Shown here: piece by piece, positions 24,839 through 34,148 of the stretch | Layout: every line of letters starts with the position of its first letter | How positions within the stretch are numbered: position 1 is the first letter of the stretch | Assembly: GCA_018241265.1 (NCBI GenBank) | Contig: JAFEEF010000007.1 | Span: 34,693 to 98,692, forward strand | Reading direction: 5' to 3' | DNA: 64,000 nt | From: Pseudomonadota bacterium | GTDB taxonomy: Bacteria > Pseudomonadota > Gammaproteobacteria > Burkholderiales > Burkholderiaceae_C | The notes under the pieces: model-generated | The model's database searches: none | What the model saw: the letters and a program-made list of their open reading frames with translations, nothing else | What the model was told of the DNA's origin: nothing | Program-made: the position numbers and the translations under genes

Positions 24839-26503
24839 ATGATCCACCTGCTCAACCTGCTCGCCGCGATCGCCCTGCTCGTCTGGGGCACGCAGATCGT
24901 CCGCACCGGCGTCGTGCGGCTGGCCGGCGAGCGGTTGCGCAGCATCCTGGCGCACAGCCTGTCGAACCGCTTCCGCGCGCTGCTGGCCGGCATCGGCGTG
25001 ACGACGCTGGTGCAGTCGAGCACCGCGACCGCGCTCATCGTGTCGTCGTTCGTCGGCCGCGGCTTCGTCGGCACCGCCGCCGGCCTCGCGGTGATGCTGG
25101 GCGCCGAGATCGGCACGGCGCTGATGGCGGTCGTGCTGTCGTTCGACCTGTCGTGGCTGTCGCCGCTGCTGATCTTCGTCGGCGTGGTGCTCTTCATCTC
25201 GCGCGAGAAGACCAACGTCGGCCGCGCCGGCCGCGTCGCGATCGGCTTCGGGCTGATCACGCTGTCGCTGCAGCTCATCGTCACGGCCACCCAGCCGTTG
25301 ATCGCATCGCCGGCGGTGCGCGGGCTGATCGTCGCGTTGCCGAACGACAGCTGGCTCGACCTTCTGGTCGGCGCCGCGCTGACGGTGGCGTCGTATTCGA
25401 GCCTCGCGTTCGTGCTGCTCACCGCGACGCTCGCATCGGCGAGCCTGCTGCCGGTGACGGTCGCGCTCGGCCTCGTGCTCGGCGCGAACATCGGCAGCGG
25501 CATCACCGCGCTCATCATGTGCGCCAGCCCGGTGCGCCGGCGGCTGCCGCTCGGCAGCCTGCTGTTCAAGATCGCCGGCTGCCTGATCGCGATCCCGCTG
25601 CTGCCGCAGATCCACGTGCTGCTGCAGAACCACATCCCGACGGTGCATGCGCAGGTGATCGGCTTCCACCTGGCCTTCAACCTCGCGCGGGCCGCGCTGT
25701 TCATCGCGTTCACGGCGCCCATGTCGCGGCTCGTCGAAAGGCTGCTGCGGGCGCCGCCGCCCGAAGCCGGCTCGACCCGTCCGCGCCATCTCGATCCGTC
25801 GGCGCTCGCGACGCCGTCGCTCGCGATCAGCTGCGCCGCGCGCGAGGCGCTGCACCAGGCCGACGTCGTCGAGACGATGCTGCGCGGCATCGTGCCGGTG
25901 ATCCGCCACAACGACCTCGCGCTCGCCGAGCAGCTCCGCAAGCTCGACGACACCGTCGACGAGCTCTATTCGGCGATCAAGTTCTACCTGACGCAGATCT
26001 CGCGCGAGGCGCTGTCCGAGCGCGAAGGCCGGCGCTGGACCGACATCGTGTCGTTCACGATCAACATGGAGCAGATCGGCGACATCATCGAGCGCGTGCT
26101 GCAGGACATCGAGGACAAGAAAGTGCGCAAGAACCGGCGCTTCTCCGATGCCGGCATGGCCGAGATCGCGCACCTGCACGAGCGGCTGCTCGCGAACCTG
26201 CGCATGGGCATGAGCGTGTTCCTCGACGGCCACGTGCGCGACGCCAAGCACCTGCTCGAGGAGAAGGCGGCGTTCCGCAACCTCGAGCACGAGTACGCCG
26301 CCAACCACATCGCGCGGCTGCGCGAGAACACCGCGCAGAGCATCGAGACCAGCTCGCTGCACCTCGACCTCATCAGCGACCTGAAGCGCATCAACTCGCA
26401 CATCTGCTCGATCGCCTATCCGATCCTCGAGTCGGCCGGCGTGCTCGCGCAGACACGGCTGCGCCCGTCGCAGCGCGCCGACCTGGCGGCCGACGAAACC
26501 TGA
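24839..26503 (+). CDS. Na/Pi cotransporter family protein with PhoU domain
   Basis: A 554-residue membrane protein. The N-terminal part (1-300) has eight or more hydrophobic segments and the two inverted QSS-type repeats of the NptA family: TTLVQSSTATALIVSSF near 55-71 and ASYSSLAFVLLTA near 183-195. The second repeat has Tyr instead of Gln before Ser-Ser. A cytoplasmic PhoU-like helical domain fills 330-545. It starts 55 bases after phnY on the same strand. Such proteins move phosphate with sodium. Here it could export or balance phosphate freed by PhnA, or take up phosphate; direction is not evident from sequence. Confidence 0.88.
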   Translation: MIHLLNLLAAIALLVWGTQIVRTGVVRLAGERLRSILAHSLSNRFRALLAGIGVTTLVQSSTATALIVSSFVGRGFVGTAAGLAVMLGAEIGTALMAVVLSFDLSWLSPLLIFVGVVLFISREKTNVGRAGRVAIGFGLITLSLQLIVTATQPLIASPAVRGLIVALPNDSWLDLLVGAALTVASYSSLAFVLLTATLASASLLPVTVALGLVLGANIGSGITALIMCASPVRRRLPLGSLLFKIAGCLIAIPLLPQIHVLLQNHIPTVHAQVIGFHLAFNLARAALFIAFTAPMSRLVERLLRAPPPEAGSTRPRHLDPSALATPSLAISCAAREALHQADVVETMLRGIVPVIRHNDLALAEQLRKLDDTVDELYSAIKFYLTQISREALSEREGRRWTDIVSFTINMEQIGDIIERVLQDIEDKKVRKNRRFSDAGMAEIAHLHERLLANLRMGMSVFLDGHVRDAKHLLEEKAAFRNLEHEYAANHIARLRENTAQSIETSSLHLDLISDLKRINSHICSIAYPILESAGVLAQTRLRPSQRADLAADET

Positions 26504-26517
26504 AGGAGCCGCTCATC

Positions 26518-27066
26518 ATGCTCAGCCTGGCCGACATCCAACTGCTCTACTGCCGCGACGGCGGCCGTCAGTACAGCGGCGAGCCGGTGACGCAGCTCGA
26601 GCACGCGCTGCAGACCGCGCACCTGGCCGAGCAGTCGGGCGCGAGCGACGAGCTCGTCACCGCCTGCCTGCTGCACGACCTCGGCCACATGCTGAACGAC
26701 CAGGGGGAGACACCGACCCTGCGCGGCGTCGACGACACCCACCAGTACTATGCGCTGCCCTTCCTGCGCGGGCTCTTTCCCGATGCGGTGCTCGACGCGA
26801 TCAAGCTGCACGTCGATGCGAAGCGCTATCTTTGCCAGGCCAACGCCGGCTACCACGCGCGGCTGTCCGACGACTCCAAGCGCAGCCTCGCGCTGCAGGG
26901 CGGCGTGTTCGACGACCTGCAGGCATCGACCTTCCTGCAGCAAGCGGGCGCGCGCGACGCGGTGCTGCTGCGCCAGTGGGACGACCTCGCCAAGCAACCC
27001 GCGCTCGAGACGCCGCCGCTCGCGCATTTCCTCGAGCGCGCGGCACGCTGCGCGGCGATCGTCTGA
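26518..27066 (+). CDS. PhnZ/TmpB-type HD-domain di-iron oxygenase
   Basis: A 182-residue HD-domain protein of the class linked to phosphonate degradation. The iron ligands align with PhnZ: H29, H53, D54, H75, H98 and D155 or D156. The two residues that mark the oxygenase rather than a phosphohydrolase are also kept, Y19 and E22, with the same Tyr-to-His spacing of ten. PhnZ cleaves the C-P bond of 2-amino-1-hydroxyethylphosphonate to glycine and phosphate; TmpB does the same for the trimethylated compound. No 2-oxoglutarate hydroxylase partner is in the window. An AGGAG-type site (GAAGGAGCC) precedes the ATG and the gene follows the Na/Pi gene by 14 bases. Confidence 0.86.
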   Translation: MLSLADIQLLYCRDGGRQYSGEPVTQLEHALQTAHLAEQSGASDELVTACLLHDLGHMLNDQGETPTLRGVDDTHQYYALPFLRGLFPDAVLDAIKLHVDAKRYLCQANAGYHARLSDDSKRSLALQGGVFDDLQASTFLQQAGARDAVLLRQWDDLAKQPALETPPLAHFLERAARCAAIV

Positions 27067-27075
27067 AGGCGCTGC

Positions 27076-27948
27076 ATGGCACTGACCTGGCCGATCGTCC
27101 TCATCGTGCTGTTCGCAGCGCTGCTGCACGCGAGCTGGAACGCGCTGATCAAGTCGGGCGGCGACAAGGCGCTCGATACCGCGCTGCTGCAGTTCGCGGG
27201 CGGCATGGTCGCTCTCCCCTTCTCGATCTGGTTCGGGCTGCCGGGGCCGTCGGCATGGCCGTTCATCGCGGCGTCGCTCGTGATCCACGTCGGCTACTAC
27301 AACGCGCTCGTCGGCGCCTACCGGCACGGCGAGCTCGGCCTCACCTATCCGATCATGCGCGGCTTCGCGCCGCTGCTCGTCGCGCTCGGCAGCAGCGCCT
27401 TCATCGGCGAAGTGCCGAGCACGACCGCCTGGCTGGGCATCGTCGGCATCACGGCGGGCGTCGCGCTCGTCGGCCTCGCCCATCCGGGCGAGGCGCTGCA
27501 CCACGGCAAGGCGCTCGGGTTCGCGTTCGCCAACGCGGTGATCATCGCGCTCTACACCATCGTCGACGGGCACGGCGTGCGCACCTTGGGCAGCAGTGCC
27601 GGCGGCGCGCTGAGCTACGTGCTGATCCTCTTCGTGTTCGATGGCATCACCTACCCGGCACTCGTATGGTGGCAGCGCCGCGCCGGGGAACGGCGCGCGA
27701 TGCTGGCCTATGCCCGGCAGCGCTGGCCGCGCGCCGTGATGGGCGGCGCGGCATCGATCGGCGCCTATGCGATCGCGCTGTGGGCGATGACGCGGGCGCC
27801 GGTCGCGTCGGTGGCTGCGCTGCGCGAGACGTCGGTGCTGTTCGCGTCGCTGATCGGCACGGTGCTGCTGAAGGAGCGGTTCGGGCTGCAGCGGGCGGCG
27901 GGGACCGGGGTGATCGTCGCGGGGGTGATGGCGTTGCGGTTCGGATAG
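27076..27948 (+). CDS. Phosphonate-associated EamA/DMT-family membrane protein
   Basis: A 290-residue inner-membrane protein with about ten hydrophobic segments in two repeats of the drug/metabolite transporter fold. The first begins with PIVLIVLFAALLHASWNALIK; the second ends in GTGVIVAGVMALRFG. Members of this type recur in aminoethylphosphonate loci and are known only as phosphonate-utilisation associated membrane proteins. It lies 9 bases after the HD oxygenase gene. Import or export of a phosphonate or of the amino acid product is plausible; substrate unknown. Confidence 0.85.
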   Translation: MALTWPIVLIVLFAALLHASWNALIKSGGDKALDTALLQFAGGMVALPFSIWFGLPGPSAWPFIAASLVIHVGYYNALVGAYRHGELGLTYPIMRGFAPLLVALGSSAFIGEVPSTTAWLGIVGITAGVALVGLAHPGEALHHGKALGFAFANAVIIALYTIVDGHGVRTLGSSAGGALSYVLILFVFDGITYPALVWWQRRAGERRAMLAYARQRWPRAVMGGAASIGAYAIALWAMTRAPVASVAALRETSVLFASLIGTVLLKERFGLQRAAGTGVIVAGVMALRFG

Positions 27949-27980
27949 CGGTCCGCCCGAAAGCGTAGAAGGACACCGCC

Positions 27981-30380
27981 ATGACCACCTTCCCCACCCA
28001 AGCCCGCATCGTCATCGTCGGCGGCGGCATCGCCGGCTGCTCGACCGCCTACCATCTCGCCCACCTCGGCGAGACCGACGTGCTGCTGCTCGAGCAAGGC
28101 CAGCTCACCTGCGGCACGACCTGGCATGCCGCCGGCCTGATCGGCCAGATGCGGCCGAACCGCAGCATGACGCGCATGAGCCGCTACGGCATCGAGCTGT
28201 ATGCGCGTCTCGAAGCCGAGACCGGCCTGGCGACCGGCTGGAAGCCATGCGGCAGCGTCAACGTCGCACGCACGAAGGAGCGCTGGCAGACCTACGCGAA
28301 GCAGGCCGCGCTCGCGCGGAGCTTCGGCGTCGACATCGAGATGATCTCGCCGCAGCGCGCCGGCGAGCTCTATCCGCTGCTGCGCACCGACGACCTGCAG
28401 GGCGCGCTGTGGATCCCGGGCGACGGCAAGGCCAATCCGGCCGACCTGACGATGTCGCTCGCCAAGGGCGCGCGCAACCTCGGCGTGCGGATCATCGAAG
28501 GGATCGAGGTCACCGGCGTGCTGCAGCATGAAGGCACGGTGACCGGCGTGCGCACCGCCGGCAACGGACAAGAGCGCGACATCGCCTGCGAGGTCGTCGT
28601 CAACTGCGCCGGCCAGTGGGCGCGCCAGTTCGGACGCCTGGCCGGCGTCAACGTGCCGCTCTATTCGGCCGAGCATTTCTACATCGTCACCGACCGCATC
28701 GCCGGCGTGCATCCGATGCTGCCGGTGATGCGCGATCCCGACGGCTGCATCTACTACAAGGAAGAGGTCGGCGGCTTGCTGATGGGCGGCTTCGAACCCG
28801 AGGCCAAGCCGTGGCAGGTCGATCCGATTCCGTCGACCTTCCGTTTCCAGCTGCTCGACGAGGACTGGGACCAGTTCGAGCCGCTGATGACGAACGCGAT
28901 CCATCGCACGCCGTGTCTCGAGACCGCGCGCGTCAAGATGCTGCTGAACGGACCCGAGAGCTTCACGCCCGACGGCCAGTTCATCCTCGGCGAGGCGCCC
29001 GAGCTGCGGCGCTGCTACGTCGCCGCCGGCTTCAACTCGGCCGGCATCGCGAACTCCGGCGGCGCCGGCCGGCTGATCGCCGAATGGATCGTCGGCGGCG
29101 AGCCGCCCGGCGATGTGGCCGACGTCGACATCCGGCGCTTTGCCCCGCACACCGGCAACCGGCGCGCGCTCGCCGCGCGCACCCGCGAGAGCCTCGGCCT
29201 GCACTACGCGATGCGCTGGCCGCGCCAGGAGCTGCAGACCGCGCGGCCGCTGCGCACGTCGCCGCTGCACGACCGGCTTGCCCTGCGCGGCGCGGTGTTC
29301 GGCAGCAAGAACGGCTGGGAGCGCGCGAACTACTTTCGTCCGGCCGACGCGGCGCCGGCCCGAGACACCCTGGGCAAGCCCGACTGGCTGCCCTGGATGA
29401 TCGCCGAGCAACGCGCGACGCGCGAGGCCGTCGCGCTCTACGACCAGACGTCGTTCGCGAAGCTGCTGCTGCAAGGACGCGACGCCGAGCGCGTGCTGGC
29501 GCGCCTCTGCGCCGGCCGCATCGCGGGCCTGCCGGTCGATGCGATGGTCTACACGCCGATGCTCAATGCGCGCGGCGGCTACGAGGCCGACGTCACCGTG
29601 ATCCGCGAGGGGCCGGAGCGCTACCTGATCGTCAGCGGCTCGGCCCAGGCCTGGCACGACGCCGACTGGATCCGCCGCCACATCGCGGCGGACGAGCATG
29701 CGGTGTTGACCGACATCAGCCCGATGCTGGCCGTGCTGTCGCTGATGGGACCGCAGGCAGCCGACCTGCTGCGCGCGCTCGGGCCGGACGATCCGGCGCT
29801 GCCGCTCGGCCGCACGCGCGAGATCGATCTCGGCCTCGCGAGGGTGCGCGCGGCGCGCATGAGCTATGTCGGCGGTCCGGGGTTCGAGCTCTACGTGCCG
29901 GTCGAGATGGCGCGCCACGTGGACATCGCGCTGCACGAAGCGCGGCCCGATCTGGTCGATGCCGGTTACTACGCGCTCGACGCGCTGCGCATCGACGCCG
30001 GCCGGCGCGCCCACGGCGCCGAACTCGGCGCGGACGAGACCCCGTTCGAGGCCGGCCTGGCAAGGCATGTCGCGCTCGACCGCGACGACGACTTCATCGG
30101 CAAGGCCGCGCTGCTCAGGCTGCGCGACGCGCCGCCGAAGAAGCGGCTCGCCCGCATCGTCCTCGACGACGCCGCGCCGTATGTCTGGGGCGGCGAAACC
30201 ATCCTCGCCGATGGCGCCGCGGTCGGCGAGCTGTCGTCGGCCGGCTGGAGCCTGAAGGCCGATCGCTGCGTCGGCCTGGGCTACCTGCGCGGCCCGATGG
30301 CGCTGCAGACCCATGACGGCACGGCCGTCGAGATCGACCTCTGGGGAGAGCGCCGGGCGGCGCGGGCCTGGACGACGTAG
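27981..30380 (+). CDS. Dimethylglycine/sarcosine dehydrogenase-like flavoprotein (DAO + GcvT)
   Basis: A 799-residue two-part enzyme. The N-terminal DAO domain (1-375) has the dinucleotide motif VIVGGGIAGCSTAYH and GTTWHAAGLIG, whose H49 matches the histidine that often carries covalent FAD in dimethylglycine dehydrogenases. A linker domain (about 380-440) and aminomethyltransferase folds (about 450-795) follow, with PGFELYVP and GLARHVALDRDDDFIGK. It would remove N-methyl groups and pass formaldehyde to tetrahydrofolate. It starts 32 bases after the phosphonate EamA gene with a good AGAAGGA site, so it may be the last gene of the phn operon. Substrate is unproven. Confidence 0.85.
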   Translation: MTTFPTQARIVIVGGGIAGCSTAYHLAHLGETDVLLLEQGQLTCGTTWHAAGLIGQMRPNRSMTRMSRYGIELYARLEAETGLATGWKPCGSVNVARTKERWQTYAKQAALARSFGVDIEMISPQRAGELYPLLRTDDLQGALWIPGDGKANPADLTMSLAKGARNLGVRIIEGIEVTGVLQHEGTVTGVRTAGNGQERDIACEVVVNCAGQWARQFGRLAGVNVPLYSAEHFYIVTDRIAGVHPMLPVMRDPDGCIYYKEEVGGLLMGGFEPEAKPWQVDPIPSTFRFQLLDEDWDQFEPLMTNAIHRTPCLETARVKMLLNGPESFTPDGQFILGEAPELRRCYVAAGFNSAGIANSGGAGRLIAEWIVGGEPPGDVADVDIRRFAPHTGNRRALAARTRESLGLHYAMRWPRQELQTARPLRTSPLHDRLALRGAVFGSKNGWERANYFRPADAAPARDTLGKPDWLPWMIAEQRATREAVALYDQTSFAKLLLQGRDAERVLARLCAGRIAGLPVDAMVYTPMLNARGGYEADVTVIREGPERYLIVSGSAQAWHDADWIRRHIAADEHAVLTDISPMLAVLSLMGPQAADLLRALGPDDPALPLGRTREIDLGLARVRAARMSYVGGPGFELYVPVEMARHVDIALHEARPDLVDAGYYALDALRIDAGRRAHGAELGADETPFEAGLARHVALDRDDDFIGKAALLRLRDAPPKKRLARIVLDDAAPYVWGGETILADGAAVGELSSAGWSLKADRCVGLGYLRGPMALQTHDGTAVEIDLWGERRAARAWTT

Positions 30381-30467
30381 CATCGCGGCCATCTCGTCCA
30401 AACGCTCTCCGCGCGCGGCCCGGTCCTTCGAAGACCAACGCGCCCTACCCCTACCAGGAGCACCGCC

Positions 30468-33400
30468 ATGCCCGAGCCCACGAAGCCCGCGCTGCGCGAC
30501 TACCGCCTCGCCGACAACCTCGCGGCCGATCACGGAGTCGTCTTTCTCACCGGTACCCAAGCGCTCGTCCGCCTGCTGCTGATGCAGCACCGGCTCGATG
30601 CCCAGCGCGGCCTGAAGACCGCCGGCTTCGTGTCGGGCTACCGCGGCTCGCCGCTCGGCATGGTCGACCAGCAGCTCTGGAAGGCGAAGAAGCAGCTCGC
30701 CGAAGCCGGCGTGCGCTTCCTGCCGGCCATCAACGAAGACCTCGCGGCGACCGCCTGCCTCGGCACGCAGCGCGTCGCGGTCGACCCGAAGCGCACCGTC
30801 GACGGCGTCCATGCGATGTGGTACGGCAAAGGCCCGGGCGTCGATCGCTCGGGCGATGCGCTGAAGCACGGCAACGTCTACGGATCGTCGGCGCAGGGCG
30901 GCGTGCTGGTCGTCGCCGGCGACGACCACGGCTGCGTATCGTCGTCGATGCCGCACCAGAGCGACCTCGCGATGCAGGCCTGGAGCATGCCGGTGCTGCA
31001 CCCGGGCAACGTCGCCGAATACCTGGAGTTCGGGCTCTACGGCTGGGCGCTGTCGCGCTTCTCGGGCGCCTGGGTCGGCTTCAAGGCGATCTCGGAAGTG
31101 GTCGAGTCGGGCATGACGGTCGACCTCGACGGCGTGCCGTACGACTTCGAGCTGCCGATCGACTTCAAGCCGGGGACCGACCTGCATGTGCGTCCGGTCG
31201 ACCTGCCGTCGCTCGAGCTCGAGTCGCGCCTCGCGATCAAGCTCGATGCGGTGCGCGCCTTCGCGCGGCTCAACTCGATCGACAAGCACATCGTCTCGAG
31301 CCCGAACGCGACGCTCGGCATCGTCACCGTCGGCAAGGCGCACTACGACTTCCTCGAGGTGCTGCGCCGCCTCGACCTCGACCCGAACGCGCTCGCCGCG
31401 GCCGGCGTGCGCCTCTACAAGGTCGGCCTGGTCTTTCCGATCGAGCCGACGCGCATGATCGAGTTCGCGCAGGGCCTGTCGGAGATCCTCGTGATCGAGG
31501 AGAAGGCGCCGGTCGTCGAGCGCCAGATCAAGGAGCTGCTGTATGCGCTGCCCGACGTGCAGCGCGCGCGCATCGCCGGCAAGACCATGCCGGACGGCAC
31601 GACGCCGCTGGTCTCGGCGCTCGGCGAGCTCAGGCCGTCGCGCATCATGCCGGTGGTGGCCGACTGGCTGGCGCGGCTCAACCCGATGCTCGACCGGCGC
31701 TCGCTGGTCGTCGACTTCACGATGCCGGAGCTCTTGTCGAACGCCGCCGATGCGGTGAAGCGGCAGCCCTACTTCTGCTCCGGCTGCCCGCACAACACCA
31801 GCACCAAGGTGCCCGAAGGCTCGCGCGCGCTGGCCGGCATCGGCTGCCACTTCATGGCGAGCTGGATGGAGCGCGGCACCAGCGGCCTGATCCAGATGGG
31901 CGCCGAAGGCGTCGACTGGGCCGCGCATGCGCAGTTCACGACCGAGCGCCATGTGTTCCAGAACCTCGGCGACGGCACCTACTTCCACTCCGGGCTGCTG
32001 GCGATCCGCCAGGCCATCGCGGCCGGCGCGAACATCACCTACAAGGTGCTCTACAACGATGCCGTCGCGATGACCGGCGGCCAGCCGGTGGACGGCAAGA
32101 TCGGCGTGCCGGAGATCGCGCGCCAGATCGAGGCCGAAGGCGCGAAGCGCGTCGCGGTCGTCTCCGACGACATCGCCAAGTACGACGGCCGCCAAGGCGA
32201 GTTCCCGAAGGACACGACCTTCCATCCGCGCAGCGAGCTGGACGCCGTGCAGCGCGAGCTGCGCGAGGTCGAGGGCGTCACGCTGCTGATCTACGACCAG
32301 ACCTGCGCCGCCGAGCTGCGCCGGCGCCGCAAGAAGAAGGAGATCGCCGACCGGCCGCAGCGCGTCTTCATCAACCAGGCGGTGTGCGAAGGCTGCGGCG
32401 ACTGCGGCACGGCATCGAACTGCATGTCGGTGATCCCGGTCGAGACCGATTGGGGGCGCAAGCGCGAGATCGAGCAGAGCTCGTGCAACAAGGACTACAG
32501 CTGCCTGAACGGCTTCTGCCCGAGCTTCGTGACGCTCGACGGCGCGGTGCTGAAGAAGCGCGTCGGCACGGGCGTGAACGCCGATGCGCTGGCGCGCGAG
32601 CTCGCGAACGTCCGCGCGCCCGCGCCGTGGCAATGGACCGGCCCGTTCGACCTGCTCGTCACCGGCGTCGGCGGCACCGGCGTCGTCACCGTCGGCGCGC
32701 TCGTCACGATGGCGGCGCACCTCGAAGGCAAGCAAGCGTCGGTGCTCGACTTCATGGGCTTCGCGCAGAAAGGCGGCGCGGTGCTGTCGTTCGTGCGCAT
32801 GGCGCTGACGCAGGACCAGCTCAACCAGGTGCGCATCGACACCCAGCAGGCCGACCTGCTGCTCGCCTGCGACATGGTCGTGGGCGCCTCGGCCGATGCG
32901 CTCGGCACGATCAAGCACGGGCGCAGCGTGATCATCGCGAACACGCACGAACTCGCGACCGCGGCGTTCGTGCGCGACCCGAATGCGCGGCTCGAGGCGC
33001 GATCGCTGCTCGCGAAGATGCGCCATGCGGCCGGCGACGACAAGGTGCACACCGAAGACGCGCAGCAGATCGCGCAGCGCATGCTCGGCGACACGATGCC
33101 GTCGAACATCGTGATGCTGGGCATCGCGTTCCAGCACGGATTGGTCCCGGTCAGCGAGGCGGCGCTGCTGCGCGCGATCGAACTGAATGCGGTCGGCGTC
33201 GAGACCAACAAGGTCGCGTTCGGCCTCGGCCGGCTCGCGGTCGCGGCGCCCGAGGCCTTGCGGCGCCTCGCGGGCGAAGAGACGCAGGCGATCGCGCCGA
33301 AGGACGATCTCGACGCGCTGATCGCGCGGCGCACGGCGTTCCTGACGGACTACCAGGATGCCGCGCTGGCGCAGCGGTATCGGCACCTCGTCGATCGCGT

Positions 33401-33974
33401 ACGCGCGGCCGAGACCGCGCTCGGCGGCGAACTGCGCCTGACCGACGCGGTGGCGCGCCAGTACGCGCGCCTGCTCGCGGTCAAGGACGAATACGAGGTC
33501 GCGCGCCTGTACACCGACGGCAGCTTCCGTGCGGCGCTCTCGGGTCAGTTCGAGCGCTGGGACGGCTTGCACTTCCACATGGCGCCGCCCTTCCTCGCGC
33601 GGCGCGGCGCCGACGGCAAGCCGATGAAGATGAAGCTCGGACCCTGGCTGATGCCGGCGTTGAAGGTGCTCGCGAACCTGCGCAAGGTTCGCGGCACCTG
33701 GCTCGATCTGTTCGGTCGTACCGAAGAGCGTCGGCTCGAACGCGCGCTGGCGCGCGACTACGAGGCGCTGATGACCGAGTTGACGGCCGGCCTGACCGAC
33801 GCGAACCGGGAGCTTGCGGTGGCATTGGCGCTGGTTCCCGAACGCATCCGCGGCTACGGTCACGTCAAGCTGGCCAACCTCGCAAGCGGACGGGCGCGCA
33901 CCGGGGAGCTGCTCGAACGCTGGCGGGCCACGCCCGCCGCACCGCGCGAGGTCGCATTGGCCGCAAGCAAGTGA
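30468..33974 (+). CDS. Indolepyruvate ferredoxin oxidoreductase, fused alpha/beta type
   Basis: A 1168-residue fused 2-oxoacid oxidoreductase of the IorA/IorB type. The order is pyrimidine-binding TPP domain (about 20-250), a central TPP pyrophosphate domain with GIGCHFMASWM and GDGTYFHSG, an iron-sulfur region with INQAVCEGCGDCG (near residue 640), and a C-terminal gamma domain beginning VTGVGGTGVVTVGALV. It decarboxylates aryl-pyruvates (from Trp, Phe, Tyr) to acyl-CoAs in amino-acid breakdown, passing electrons to a carrier not encoded nearby. The ribosome site CCAGGAG is 8 bases before the ATG. It is separated by 87 bases from the flavoprotein gene and may be transcribed alone. Confidence 0.92.
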   Translation: MPEPTKPALRDYRLADNLAADHGVVFLTGTQALVRLLLMQHRLDAQRGLKTAGFVSGYRGSPLGMVDQQLWKAKKQLAEAGVRFLPAINEDLAATACLGTQRVAVDPKRTVDGVHAMWYGKGPGVDRSGDALKHGNVYGSSAQGGVLVVAGDDHGCVSSSMPHQSDLAMQAWSMPVLHPGNVAEYLEFGLYGWALSRFSGAWVGFKAISEVVESGMTVDLDGVPYDFELPIDFKPGTDLHVRPVDLPSLELESRLAIKLDAVRAFARLNSIDKHIVSSPNATLGIVTVGKAHYDFLEVLRRLDLDPNALAAAGVRLYKVGLVFPIEPTRMIEFAQGLSEILVIEEKAPVVERQIKELLYALPDVQRARIAGKTMPDGTTPLVSALGELRPSRIMPVVADWLARLNPMLDRRSLVVDFTMPELLSNAADAVKRQPYFCSGCPHNTSTKVPEGSRALAGIGCHFMASWMERGTSGLIQMGAEGVDWAAHAQFTTERHVFQNLGDGTYFHSGLLAIRQAIAAGANITYKVLYNDAVAMTGGQPVDGKIGVPEIARQIEAEGAKRVAVVSDDIAKYDGRQGEFPKDTTFHPRSELDAVQRELREVEGVTLLIYDQTCAAELRRRRKKKEIADRPQRVFINQAVCEGCGDCGTASNCMSVIPVETDWGRKREIEQSSCNKDYSCLNGFCPSFVTLDGAVLKKRVGTGVNADALARELANVRAPAPWQWTGPFDLLVTGVGGTGVVTVGALVTMAAHLEGKQASVLDFMGFAQKGGAVLSFVRMALTQDQLNQVRIDTQQADLLLACDMVVGASADALGTIKHGRSVIIANTHELATAAFVRDPNARLEARSLLAKMRHAAGDDKVHTEDAQQIAQRMLGDTMPSNIVMLGIAFQHGLVPVSEAALLRAIELNAVGVETNKVAFGLGRLAVAAPEALRRLAGEETQAIAPKDDLDALIARRTAFLTDYQDAALAQRYRHLVDRVRAAETALGGELRLTDAVARQYARLLAVKDEYEVARLYTDGSFRAALSGQFERWDGLHFHMAPPFLARRGADGKPMKMKLGPWLMPALKVLANLRKVRGTWLDLFGRTEERRLERALARDYEALMTELTAGLTDANRELAVALALVPERIRGYGHVKLANLASGRARTGELLERWRATPAAPREVALAASK

Positions 33975-34148
33975 AGTGTGAAGTTGTGCGAAGTCGCGCC
34001 GGCTCCCTAGTTGTCGTGATGGTCGGGTGCTGCGAAACGAGTATCTTGCGGGGCACGGCGCAATGGATCGCGCCGTCGTGCCGCCGCGCTCACCCAGCCG
34101 GTACGGCGGCCACATGCCACGGCTGGGGCTCCCTCGAAGGACCGCACC

